From the NCBI GenBank assembly GCA_025362415.1, contig JANYGM010000266.1, positions 1-6,133 on the forward strand: a stretch of 6,133 nucleotides of DNA, written 5' to 3'. A model generated the notes under the pieces. The model searched no databases, was not told where the DNA came from, and saw nothing but the letters and a program-made list of their open reading frames with translations. Numbering within the stretch: position 1 is the first letter of the stretch; every line of letters starts with the position of its first letter. A program made the translations under genes and the position numbers. This stretch comes from a bacterium. Its GTDB lineage: Bacteria; Bacteroidota; Bacteroidia; Cytophagales; Thermonemataceae. This document shows positions 1 through 5,451 of this stretch, one piece after another.

Positions 1-260
1 CAGAAGTTTTTTTTAGATTACCACAAAGAAATATAGGTGAAATAGAGTGGCAAATGAAAGATATTGGTAGTTTCTTTTTTGAGAGTGATGGACGTGCTTT
101 TTTGTCTGGAAAAGGGGAAACAAGGCATATTTTAGCTCGTGATACACACAACCCTAAACAATATTTGCTTTATTTTGATTTGTTGGAGGGCAAAGGAAGT
201 TCTTGCCTTTTGATAGGAAACGAAATCAACCCAGAAAATGAAATAGAATATGTTTTGTAA
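1..260 (+). CDS. C-terminal part of an unrecognised protein (5' end outside window)
   Basis: The frame ending with TAA at 258-260 is open back to the left edge: in-frame codons from base 3 read EVFFRLPQRNIGEIEWQ before the first Met at 54. That Met is therefore unlikely to be the true start, and I treat the gene as truncated by the window. About 85 residues are visible. They are mixed polar and aromatic (FFFESDGRAF, KQYLLYFDLLEG) and end in an acidic stretch, NPENEIEYVL. There is no signal peptide, membrane helix or motif I can name, and no cysteine cluster beyond a single Cys. It looks like the end of a soluble cytoplasmic domain, but I do not recognise the family. It converges on the ABC1 kinase gene, with 104 bp between the two stop codons. 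Confidence is for the frame being coding, not for a function. Confidence 0.6.
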   Translation, partial: EVFFRLPQRNIGEIEWQMKDIGSFFFESDGRAFLSGKGETRHILARDTHNPKQYLLYFDLLEGKGSSCLLIGNEINPENEIEYVL

Positions 261-333
261 AATATTTTTGATAATTAAATTTCTGAACGGTCTGAACTTC
301 ATTGTGTTATGGTACAGACCTTATCAAATATTT
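260..333. repeat. Imperfect inverted repeat between convergent genes, possible two-way terminator
   Basis: AAATATTTTTGATAA (260-274) is the reverse complement of TTATCAAATATTT (321-333) apart from two extra T residues. Inside it, GGTCTG (289-294) pairs with CAGACC (315-320) around a 20-nt loop. CTGAAC also occurs twice (283-288 and 292-297). It starts at the stop codon of the left gene and lies 31 bp past the stop of the minus-strand kinase gene, so a shared terminator is the natural reading. The long loop and the lack of a clean U-tract make it a weak intrinsic terminator, and it could be just an AT-rich intergenic palindrome. Confidence 0.35.
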
Positions 334-364
334 AACGGATAACATCAGAAAATAAAATTTTTTA

Positions 365-2050
365 TCATCTATTTTTCCTTCTTATTGTCATTATAAGAAG
401 TATCATAGAAAGCAAAAAAGTAAGTGTAAGCCCTATCCAACTAACTAAAGAAATACTAAAAAATTGAGGTATTGTAGGTGGAAAAACAATACTCAAACTT
501 AGCCCAGAAAAAACAAGTAAAGCGCAGATAATCAGTGTGATAGAAAGCCTGTTTGTGATAGATTCTACCTCGTTTACTATCCTATCAAGTTGGTTTATCT
601 CTACTTGAAAATTTAGTTCGCCACGCCTCAATTTGCGCAAAATAAGTTTTGCTTCTGTAGGGATTTGATAAAACAAGGAACTCACCTGTGAGAGAATATT
701 ACTGGTTTCAAAGCCAATATTATCCAAAGAAAACTGTTCTGCAAGCAATTTGCGCCCATAAGGCTTTATGGCAGCAAGCGTATCCAAATCTGGATACATC
801 AATTTGCCTATTCCTTCCAAAATAGCCAAAGAACGCAAAATCAAAAATACATTTCCTGGTAGTTTTAGGTTATATTTGTAGATAATTTTCTGCAAACGTG
901 CCGTAAATTCTGCCATTCCGCTATCATCAACATCAAGAGTGATGAGTTGGTCTATCATTTCATTCAAATCATCTCCCAGAGCGTCCAAAACCTCAATATC
1001 ACTATCAATAGCTAATTTGCGCAGGCTAGTAGCCATTCCTTTTCCGTCATTTTGCGCCAAACTAACAAAAACACCTGCAAAAGCAAAACGCTGCTCACGA
1101 GTGATTTTGCCTACCATTCCAAAATCAATTAGCACAATAGTTCCGTTTGGGCTTACAAGAATGTTGCCTGGGTGAGGGTCTGCGTGAAAAAAACCTTTTC
1201 CAAAAATCTGTTTGAGATAGATATTAAGCCCTTTTTCTACAATTTCCTGCGGAGAAAGTCCCCACGCTTCAAGCTGATGCACATCTGTAATTTTACAACC
1301 ACTAATAAATTCAGAAGTAAGGATTTTTGTAGTAGAAAATTCTTTATAAGGTTTTGGTATAGAAAAATCTTCATCATCTTTATAAATTTTTCTAAATTGC
1401 TCCAAATGGCGCACCTCAAACATATAATCAAGCTCTTTGGACATACTTTCTTCAAAAGCATCAACCACATCAAGCGGATTTAAAATGCCTTGTTGCTGAA
1501 AAAAATTCTCTGTTAGTCGCACAAATTCTCTGATAAGTGCCAAATCTGTGGTAACTTTTACATTGATATTTGGACGTTGGATTTTCACGACAACATCTTC
1601 TCCTGTATGCAACCTTGCCCTATGCACTTGCCCAATAGAAGCAGCACCAATAGGCACATCATCAAAATAAACAAAAACATCAGAGATTTTTTTGTTGGTT
1701 TCCGTTTCAAAAATCTCTCTTGCAATGGTTGTATCAAAAGCAGGGACGTTATTTTGGAGCTTTTCAAACTCGTGAATAAGTCCCTCAGGCATCAAATCTG
1801 GGCGGTTGCTTAGAAGTTGGGCAAACTTAATAAAAGTTGGTCCTAACTCTTCTATGACCATTCTTAGGCGTTCAAAGCGGTTGTATTCAAAGACTGGACG
1901 CTCGTCACGCAGCCACGCCACACGCCTGCTTGCAGATACAAGGCGTTTGAGAGGTGTGTTGGTTACGACATCTTCAAAACCGTATTTAATCAAAATGGCA
2001 ACCATTTGCCTGATACGGTTGATGTTTTTTACTGTGCGGTCAAATAGCAT
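365..2050 (-). CDS. ABC1/UbiB/ADCK-family atypical protein kinase-like protein
   Basis: Complete 561-residue protein of the ABC1 (UbiB/AarF/ADCK) family, close to the usual 530-560 residues of bacterial members. Motifs in order: KxGQ-type segment LGPTFIKFAQLLSNRPD (69-85), here KFAQ; alanine-rich loop PIGAASIGQVH (133-143) in place of a kinase P-loop; ATP-site lysine K156 in VVVKIQRP; family ELDY segment (206-209); catalytic-loop equivalent HADPHPGN (289-296, D291); metal-binding DFG (309-311). Two hydrophobic helices near the C terminus (about 502-523 and 530-555), followed by RRKNR, should anchor it in the inner membrane with the kinase fold in the cytoplasm. Characterised relatives support ubiquinone biosynthesis or lipid homeostasis, probably as ATPases rather than protein kinases. 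Bacteroidota usually make menaquinone and there is no quinone gene nearby, so I give no gene symbol. The ATG at 2050 is chosen because the frame upstream has no other start before a stop. A heptamer repeat array lies in the leader. Confidence 0.93.
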   Translation of the reverse strand: MLFDRTVKNINRIRQMVAILIKYGFEDVVTNTPLKRLVSASRRVAWLRDERPVFEYNRFERLRMVIEELGPTFIKFAQLLSNRPDLMPEGLIHEFEKLQNNVPAFDTTIAREIFETETNKKISDVFVYFDDVPIGAASIGQVHRARLHTGEDVVVKIQRPNINVKVTTDLALIREFVRLTENFFQQQGILNPLDVVDAFEESMSKELDYMFEVRHLEQFRKIYKDDEDFSIPKPYKEFSTTKILTSEFISGCKITDVHQLEAWGLSPQEIVEKGLNIYLKQIFGKGFFHADPHPGNILVSPNGTIVLIDFGMVGKITREQRFAFAGVFVSLAQNDGKGMATSLRKLAIDSDIEVLDALGDDLNEMIDQLITLDVDDSGMAEFTARLQKIIYKYNLKLPGNVFLILRSLAILEGIGKLMYPDLDTLAAIKPYGRKLLAEQFSLDNIGFETSNILSQVSSLFYQIPTEAKLILRKLRRGELNFQVEINQLDRIVNEVESITNRLSITLIICALLVFSGLSLSIVFPPTIPQFFSISLVSWIGLTLTFLLSMILLIMTIRRKNR

Positions 2051-2264
2051 CTTTATGAGTTGTGAGTTGTGAATTGTGAGTTGTGAGTTAATATAATATG
2101 TTTATTCTATGTTTACATATCCATTATTAAAACATCAATTAACACAATTCACTTAAGTCTTGCAAAAATACAATTATTTTAGATTTTTACTATTTTTTTT
2201 ATAAATTGCAGGTAATCAAAAACAGTTTAAAGTAATTTCCCTTCAATTTTAAATCTTTACAATT
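2051..2264. promoter_or_regulatory. Divergent intergenic region expected to hold two promoters
   Basis: 214 bp separate the start codons of the minus-strand kinase gene and the plus-strand small secreted protein gene, so both promoters should lie here. The DNA is very AT-rich with homopolymer T runs (about 2192-2200). I cannot find a convincing Bacteroidota-type promoter pair (TTTG, then TAnnTTTG at about 19-21 bp) on either strand. The best minus-strand candidate is a TTTG complementary to the CAAAA run near 2163-2166, with a poor partner. Upstream of 2265 the sequence is A/T-rich without a Shine-Dalgarno motif, as is usual for the phylum. The function is inferred from gene orientation only. 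Confidence 0.4.
2056..2090. repeat. Five tandem heptamers (TGAGTTG) in the leader of the ABC1 gene
   Basis: Five contiguous 7-bp units on the plus strand: TGAGTTG, TGAGTTG, TGAATTG, TGAGTTG, TGAGTTA. Two units carry single substitutions. Read in the direction of the ABC1 gene, the array is CAACTCA-type units ending 5 nt before the ATG, where a ribosome-binding region would be. The gene's frame reads open through the array to a TAA near 2103, but no start codon lies upstream, so copy-number change would alter the leader and not the protein. A matching CAATTCAC stands alone near 2145-2152. Short heptamer arrays of this kind can vary in copy number by slippage. Confidence 0.8.
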
Positions 2265-2681
2265 ATGCGTTCATTTGTTGTTATTATGGTGATTTTAGCG
2301 TCTTTTTTTGTGTGTGAATCTGGTTTTGCACAGACAAAAGGTAAATCTGAAAAAACAGAAATTTCTCTAAAAAAGTATAAGGGAATTATACTTTCAAAAC
2401 CTTGGACAAAGTCCACACAAAGCTATTGCGCACAAGGAAGTGATTATTTTGTGCTAAAAGTAGGCAAACAAGAGTTTGTTTTAGAAAACCAAAGCAGTAT
2501 CAATTTGGCAGACTATAAAGACAAAAAAGTAAGTTTTTATGGTTATGAAAAAACAAGAACAATCACGCCAAAAGATGATGGCTCACAACGCCCAGTCCAA
2601 ATGTCATTGGATAAAGATGGTAAGGAGATAAAAGAAACTGCTTTTACTTGTACGGTGCTTATTGTTCAGAAGAAATTGTAA
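2265..2681 (+). CDS. Small secreted protein of unknown function
   Basis: A 138-residue protein I do not recognise. Residues 1-22 form a clear Sec signal peptide: R2, a hydrophobic core (VVIMVILASFFV), then GFA before Q23, giving a likely signal peptidase I cut after A22. C17 lies inside the core without a lipobox, so a lipoprotein is unlikely. The mature part of about 116 residues is lysine-rich and alternates short beta-like stretches (YKGIILSKPW, YFVLKVGKQEFVLE, KKVSFYGYEKTRTI, FTCTVLIVQKK), suggesting a small all-beta domain such as an OB fold or barrel. It has only two cysteines after the signal, C55 and C129, which could form one periplasmic disulfide. There is no T9SS sorting domain, so it is probably periplasmic. 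It is transcribed away from the ABC1 gene, and its last 23 bp overlap the end of the convergent glycosyltransferase gene. The fold is inference. Confidence 0.82.
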   Translation: MRSFVVIMVILASFFVCESGFAQTKGKSEKTEISLKKYKGIILSKPWTKSTQSYCAQGSDYFVLKVGKQEFVLENQSSINLADYKDKKVSFYGYEKTRTITPKDDGSQRPVQMSLDKDGKEIKETAFTCTVLIVQKKL

Positions 2682-3876
2682 TTTGTAGTTTTTTCTTTTC
2701 AATAGTTTTCTCATAGATAGCAATAAGTTGCTTATAAATAATTCCTGGCGTATATTTTTGCTCATAAGTAAGGCGTGCCTGTGTGTATAAATGAGCAATA
2801 TTTTGAAAATTATTATTAAAATTATCTTCAAAATACTGGATTTTTTCAGCCAAATCACTCGCATTCCCATAGTGAAAATGTACGCCATTATAATTATCTG
2901 TTATAAGTTCGTTGATATTGTCAATATCAGAGGCAATAATAGGTGTTCCTGCGGAGAACGCCTCCAAAATAGTCAGGGGCATACCTTCATACCAAATAGA
3001 AGGAAAAATAAGTGTTTTGCAGGTTTTTAGTTTATTTGTGATAAAATCTTTCTGTTGAAAACCGTGATAAATGATGTTTGGGTGCATTTGAGCAGCTTTT
3101 TCAACAAGTTCTTTTAATTCTCCATCTCCAATAATTTCTAGTTTACAACCACTTTTTTTTGCAGCCTCTAATAAAATATAAATACCTTTTTCTTTGGATA
3201 ATCTCCCAATAAAAAGATAAAAATCCTCTCTTTTATTATCTTTAATATGCTGATAACCAACGTCTTCTGTGCAATTAGCTTTTACAGTTATATTTTCTAA
3301 GGGAATTTGAAGAGAAGAATTAGCAATTTTACTTTTAGCAAATTCTGTCAAACAGATATAAGTCGTAATTTTTTCTTTCCACGTACCTAAATACTTGTGC
3401 AAAGAAGTCATTAGGGTAAGTTGGGTAGTTTTTAGGTAAGAGTTACCAAAACATTTGTGTTTGATGCCTGCTAGTGGAAATTTTTGATTGATGCAAAGTT
3501 CACAAGGTTTATTATCACGTAACAAAAGCGCACCAGCACAAATTAGACGGTAATTATGTAGGGTTTGAACAACAGGAATGTTATATTTATTTGCTACATA
3601 AAAAATAGAAGGCGAGGCATCATAAAAAAAATTATGTACGTGAATAATTTGTGGTTGAAATGTTTTTATCTTGTCTGTGAGCAGTTTTTCAGAATGATTA
3701 TTATAAAAAATGCTATAAATCATTTTGAGCTTGGCAATTCCTTGCAAAGCTTGATTATCAAAAATAAGAGTTTCTACTTCATTGCCATTCTGTTCTAAAA
3801 GCCTTTTTTCTGAATCAAAAACACTATCTTCTCCGCCATATTTGAGGTATTTGTTATGAATGATAAGGATTTTCAT
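2659..3876 (-). CDS. GT4-family glycosyltransferase (GT-B fold)
   Basis: 405 residues from the preferred ATG at 3876, where the protein begins MKILIIHNKYLKYGGEDSVF. This is the standard N-terminal beta strand and Gly-Gly loop of GT4 enzymes. The frame could start at 3942, adding 22 residues, but those are polar and unlike the family start. Domain order: N-terminal Rossmann domain with HVHNFF and HNYRLIC; a four-cysteine segment (C114, C125, C128, C142) just after HNYRLIC; linker; C-terminal nucleotide-sugar domain with FIGRLSKEKG and the E-X7-E motif in WYEGMPLTILEAFSAG (E297 and E305), which binds the sugar nucleotide and contributes to retaining catalysis. No signal peptide or membrane helix, so it should act at the cytoplasmic face of the inner membrane, probably adding a sugar to a lipid-linked polysaccharide or lipopolysaccharide. 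Donor and acceptor cannot be told. No other glycan gene is in the window. It ends 23 bp inside the convergent small secreted protein gene. Confidence 0.9.
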   Translation of the reverse strand: MKILIIHNKYLKYGGEDSVFDSEKRLLEQNGNEVETLIFDNQALQGIAKLKMIYSIFYNNHSEKLLTDKIKTFQPQIIHVHNFFYDASPSIFYVANKYNIPVVQTLHNYRLICAGALLLRDNKPCELCINQKFPLAGIKHKCFGNSYLKTTQLTLMTSLHKYLGTWKEKITTYICLTEFAKSKIANSSLQIPLENITVKANCTEDVGYQHIKDNKREDFYLFIGRLSKEKGIYILLEAAKKSGCKLEIIGDGELKELVEKAAQMHPNIIYHGFQQKDFITNKLKTCKTLIFPSIWYEGMPLTILEAFSAGTPIIASDIDNINELITDNYNGVHFHYGNASDLAEKIQYFEDNFNNNFQNIAHLYTQARLTYEQKYTPGIIYKQLIAIYEKTIEKKKLQITISSEQ

Positions 3877-3949
3877 TGGTATTTTGGTGGAGATATTTAA
3901 TAGGTTAGGCTTAGGAATAAGTACTTGATTGAAATTAGTCAATTATCAA

Positions 3950-4012
3950 AATAGTACGTTAATTCATATAAAACCTTGGTAAACAGTGTTTTATATGAAT
4001 TAACGTACTATT
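3950..4012. terminator. Perfect 25-bp inverted repeat with 13-nt loop, probable terminator
   Basis: Bases 3950-3974 are the exact reverse complement of 3988-4012: 25 pairs without a mismatch around a 13-nt loop. Only 5 of 25 arm pairs are G-C. It lies 38 bp past the stop codon of the interrupted T9SS cargo gene (4050) and 74 bp before the glycosyltransferase start, both minus strand. In the minus direction the stem is followed by TTTTGATAATT, and in the plus direction by GTAAAAAA. A terminator separating the S74/T9SS pair from the glycosyltransferase is the simplest reading. The length and perfection at low GC are unusual, so a protein-binding palindrome or a small mobile repeat remains possible. 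Confidence 0.6.
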
Positions 4013-4049
4013 GTAAAAAACACTACGCAAATGTAAAAATATTTTTGAT

Positions 4050-4499
4050 TTATTGGTGCACCAATTTAAAAGTTTGTGTTTTGCTTTCTGTCATCACTTC
4101 TAAAAAATATACACCAGCCGCAAAATTTCCAAACTCTTTACTCAATTTCGTATCTAAATTTTCTGTATTTGTGGTGTACTGATACAAAACTCGCCCAAGA
4201 TAATCTGTCATTTTAAGAGAAATATTTTCTTTTTTAGGCAAGATGATTTTTACAAATAATTCTTCTGAAAAAGGATTAGGATACACTCCTATTTGTACAT
4301 TAGAAAGATTTATTTTAAGACTTTCAATACGAGAGTATTTAGCAGAAAAATCTCTATCCACAATGCGTAAACGGTAATAAATAGTGTTTTCACCTAGCGT
4401 TACGCCTAGATTATATAACTCTTTATCAATAAAATTATAGTTAGTAACGTGCTGGAAATAACATACTAATTTCCAAAATAAATAAGCGTTTTTTGGCAC
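4050..4499 (-). CDS. Downstream remnant: T9SS type A C-terminal sorting domain
   Basis: The part of the interrupted gene beyond the element. Counted from a GTG at 4499 there are 149 codons. The first 19 are encoded by the inserted element, so this GTG is not an ancestral start. Residues 20-60 finish the preceding beta module (NYNFIDKE, YYRLRIVDRD). Residues about 70-149 are the sorting domain: IGVYPNPFSEELFV (70-83), the middle LKMTDYLGRVLYQ (95-107), and the end FAAGVYFLEV...TQTFKLVHQ. In T9SS cargo this domain directs passage through the outer membrane translocon and is removed or attached to lipopolysaccharide by the sortase. As a separate product it would have no signal peptide and could not reach the periplasm, so I regard it as a remnant unless the stop is suppressed. 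The frame is open up to 4556. Confidence 0.7.
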   Translation of the reverse strand: MPKNAYLFWKLVCYFQHVTNYNFIDKELYNLGVTLGENTIYYRLRIVDRDFSAKYSRIESLKINLSNVQIGVYPNPFSEELFVKIILPKKENISLKMTDYLGRVLYQYTTNTENLDTKLSKEFGNFAAGVYFLEVMTESKTQTFKLVHQ

Positions 4500-4560
4500 A
4501 ACTTTCCGAAATTTGGAAACTTTCGGGAAGTTTTGTAGGAAGTTATTTATGGTACATTAC
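4444..4560. mobile_element. 117-bp MITE/REP-like palindromic element with TTA target duplication
   Basis: The plus-strand end GTAACGTGCTGGAAATAAC (4444-4462) and the opposite end read on the minus strand, GTAATGTACCATAAATAAC (4560-4542), agree at 14 of 19 positions: imperfect terminal inverted repeats. TTA flanks both sides (4441-4443 and 4561-4563), consistent with a 3-bp target duplication, although the right flank is a TTA run, which weakens this single sign. Inside are a strong hairpin, 4497-4511 with 4521-4535 (13 Watson-Crick pairs and one G-T of 15, 9-nt loop), and a smaller one, GGAAAT 4454-4459 with ATTTCC 4469-4474. It has no coding capacity, so it must be mobilised in trans if at all. 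The best support is that its removal with one TTA restores the host protein. A 3-bp T-N-A duplication is known for some IS5-related transposons, but the ends match nothing I can name. Confidence 0.75.
4497..4535. repeat. Core hairpin of the inserted element
   Basis: CACAACTTTCCGAAA (4497-4511) pairs with TTTCGGGAAGTTTTG (4521-4535) around TTTGGAAAC. The only non-pair is C4499 opposite T4533, plus one G-T pair (T4505 with G4527). Preserved pairing despite sequence changes between arms suggests the structure rather than the exact sequence has been kept. In the mRNA of the host gene it would form a stable stem just downstream of the premature stop. Confidence 0.75.
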
Positions 4561-5450
4561 TTATTATTATTACCGTTATTGCTTCCTTTGGCACTTATAA
4601 CCCCAATTTTAGTAAAATCTTTGGCGTTAGTGCTACGTTCTACTTCAAAATATTGTGTATTTACTTCTGCGCTTGTTTGCCACGACAAAAACGCTTGTTG
4701 ATTTTTCTCTTTTGCAGAAAAATACAAAAGTTCCACAGGTAAAGGAGAAACTATAGAAGAAAGTGTCCAACTCTTAAAAAATTGGCTTGGTGTGATATTT
4801 ACACCAAACATAGAATTTGCTACAGTATTTGGACTACCAAAAGTGGTACTCCAATCATTAGTGCCTGTATCAAAGTATTGCGCCACCAAATCACTTTCCA
4901 TTATGGTATTGTTATCCACACTCCACTCTTCGTCTGCATACCCAAACCTAATATCTGGTGTAGGTTTTTTTGTGTACTCATTAGCATCAATGCGCCAAAA
5001 ACGGTCTATCACAAATTGAGAATTTGGCACACCTGCGTGGTTCATATTAGTCACATCAGAAGGTGGATAAGTAGCATTATTCCAACCTAAGCCACCATAA
5101 GTAGAAAATATAATATTCCCAGCACCCACGCCAGCACCATTTAAGCGCATAGAAAACGGGATTTTTACGTTGGTAGGTGTAGTAGCAGTAATAGTTGTAG
5201 TAAATGGTATTCTAAATGTGCCTGTATTTGTGCCAATATTCCATTTAATAATATTGTTTTCTCCTTCAGAAATAATATTACCAGATAGGGTAGTGATAGC
5301 ATTTGTGCTAGGATTATCCACCACAAGCACCGCATTATTTTTGATGACCATAAAAGCATCTCCTGCAAAAACTAGGCGAGCTTGGGCGTGGGTAGGCGTG
5401 TAGTTTATTTGCAAAACAAGAACGCATAAATAAAAAAGTTTTGATTTCAT
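4557..5450 (-). CDS. Secreted protein truncated before its T9SS sorting domain
   Basis: The 297-residue product actually readable from ATG 5450. Residues 1-22 are a Sec signal peptide (K2 and K4, core LFYLCVLVLQI, cut near THA-QA). Residues about 25-235 are Asn/Thr-rich beta material with no catalytic motif I recognise: VFAGDAFMVIKNNAVLVVDN at the start, NIISEGENNIIKWNIG, FVIDRFWRIDAN (147-156), then SQFFKSWTLSS. Residues 235-297 are most of the fibronectin-like module seen before T9SS domains (SPLPVELLYF, FLSWQTSAEVNTQYFEVERS). It ends NNGNNNK; the last codon's G and the TAA stop come from the inserted element. The start is 1 bp after the stop of the S74-domain gene, so the two are probably one transcript with coupled translation. 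Without the sorting domain the product should stay in the periplasm, if it folds. Confidence 0.8.
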   Translation of the reverse strand: MKSKLFYLCVLVLQINYTPTHAQARLVFAGDAFMVIKNNAVLVVDNPSTNAITTLSGNIISEGENNIIKWNIGTNTGTFRIPFTTTITATTPTNVKIPFSMRLNGAGVGAGNIIFSTYGGLGWNNATYPPSDVTNMNHAGVPNSQFVIDRFWRIDANEYTKKPTPDIRFGYADEEWSVDNNTIMESDLVAQYFDTGTNDWSTTFGSPNTVANSMFGVNITPSQFFKSWTLSSIVSPLPVELLYFSAKEKNQQAFLSWQTSAEVNTQYFEVERSTNAKDFTKIGVISAKGSNNGNNNK

Positions 5451-5451
5451 T

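Larger units (their letters stand above)
4050..5450 (-). pseudogene. T9SS-secreted protein gene interrupted by a 117-bp element
   Basis: One reading frame runs from ATG 5450 to TAA 4050 with a single internal stop, TAA at 4557-4559. The upstream half has a signal peptide and ends in the module SPLPVELLYF...LSWQTSAEVNTQYFEVERSTNAKDF. The downstream half continues that module with NYNFIDKE...YYRLRIVDRDFSAKYSRIE, then a T9SS type A sorting domain with YPNPF and GVYFLEV. Removing the element at 4444-4560 and one copy of the flanking TTA joins the halves in frame as GNNNNYNFIDKE, giving about 426 residues, a typical composition for these proteins. The full protein would cross the inner membrane by Sec, then the outer membrane through T9SS, with the C-terminal domain cleaved. 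The N-terminal 230 residues or so have no recognisable enzyme motif. Because the interruption keeps frame, the loss is due to the stop alone. Confidence 0.85.

Noticed and set aside
54..56. ATG 54 as the start of the leftmost gene
   Set aside because: Seventeen in-frame codons upstream to the edge have no stop and a protein-like composition, so a longer gene is more likely.
1172..1483. Plus-strand open frames across the ABC1 gene (for example 939-1175, 1172-1483, 1577-1813)
   Set aside because: They lie opposite a strongly conserved coding frame, show Cys/Arg/Lys/Phe-rich shadow composition and contain no recognisable domain.
2056..2090. Heptamer array as a CRISPR remnant or iteron origin
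   Set aside because: Units are contiguous 7-mers without spacers, and no cas or replication gene is near.
2313..2315. Lipoprotein signal at Cys17 of the small secreted protein
   Set aside because: The residues before it (FFV) do not form a lipobox, and a normal signal peptidase I site (GFA-Q) follows.
3877..3942. Longer glycosyltransferase start at 3942
   Set aside because: The extra 22 residues are not of the kind that precede MKILIIHNKY in this family, and the start would be only 8 bp from the 25-bp inverted repeat.
4500..4560. Frameshift or sequencing error as the cause of the split T9SS gene
   Set aside because: Both halves are in the same frame, and a 120-bp surplus with inverted-repeat ends explains the split fully. 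A base-calling error could not add a palindromic element.
4782..5090. Plus-strand open frames opposite the T9SS cargo and glycosyltransferase genes
   Set aside because: The minus strand holds clear domains and signal peptides, while the plus-strand translations are low-quality shadow sequence.
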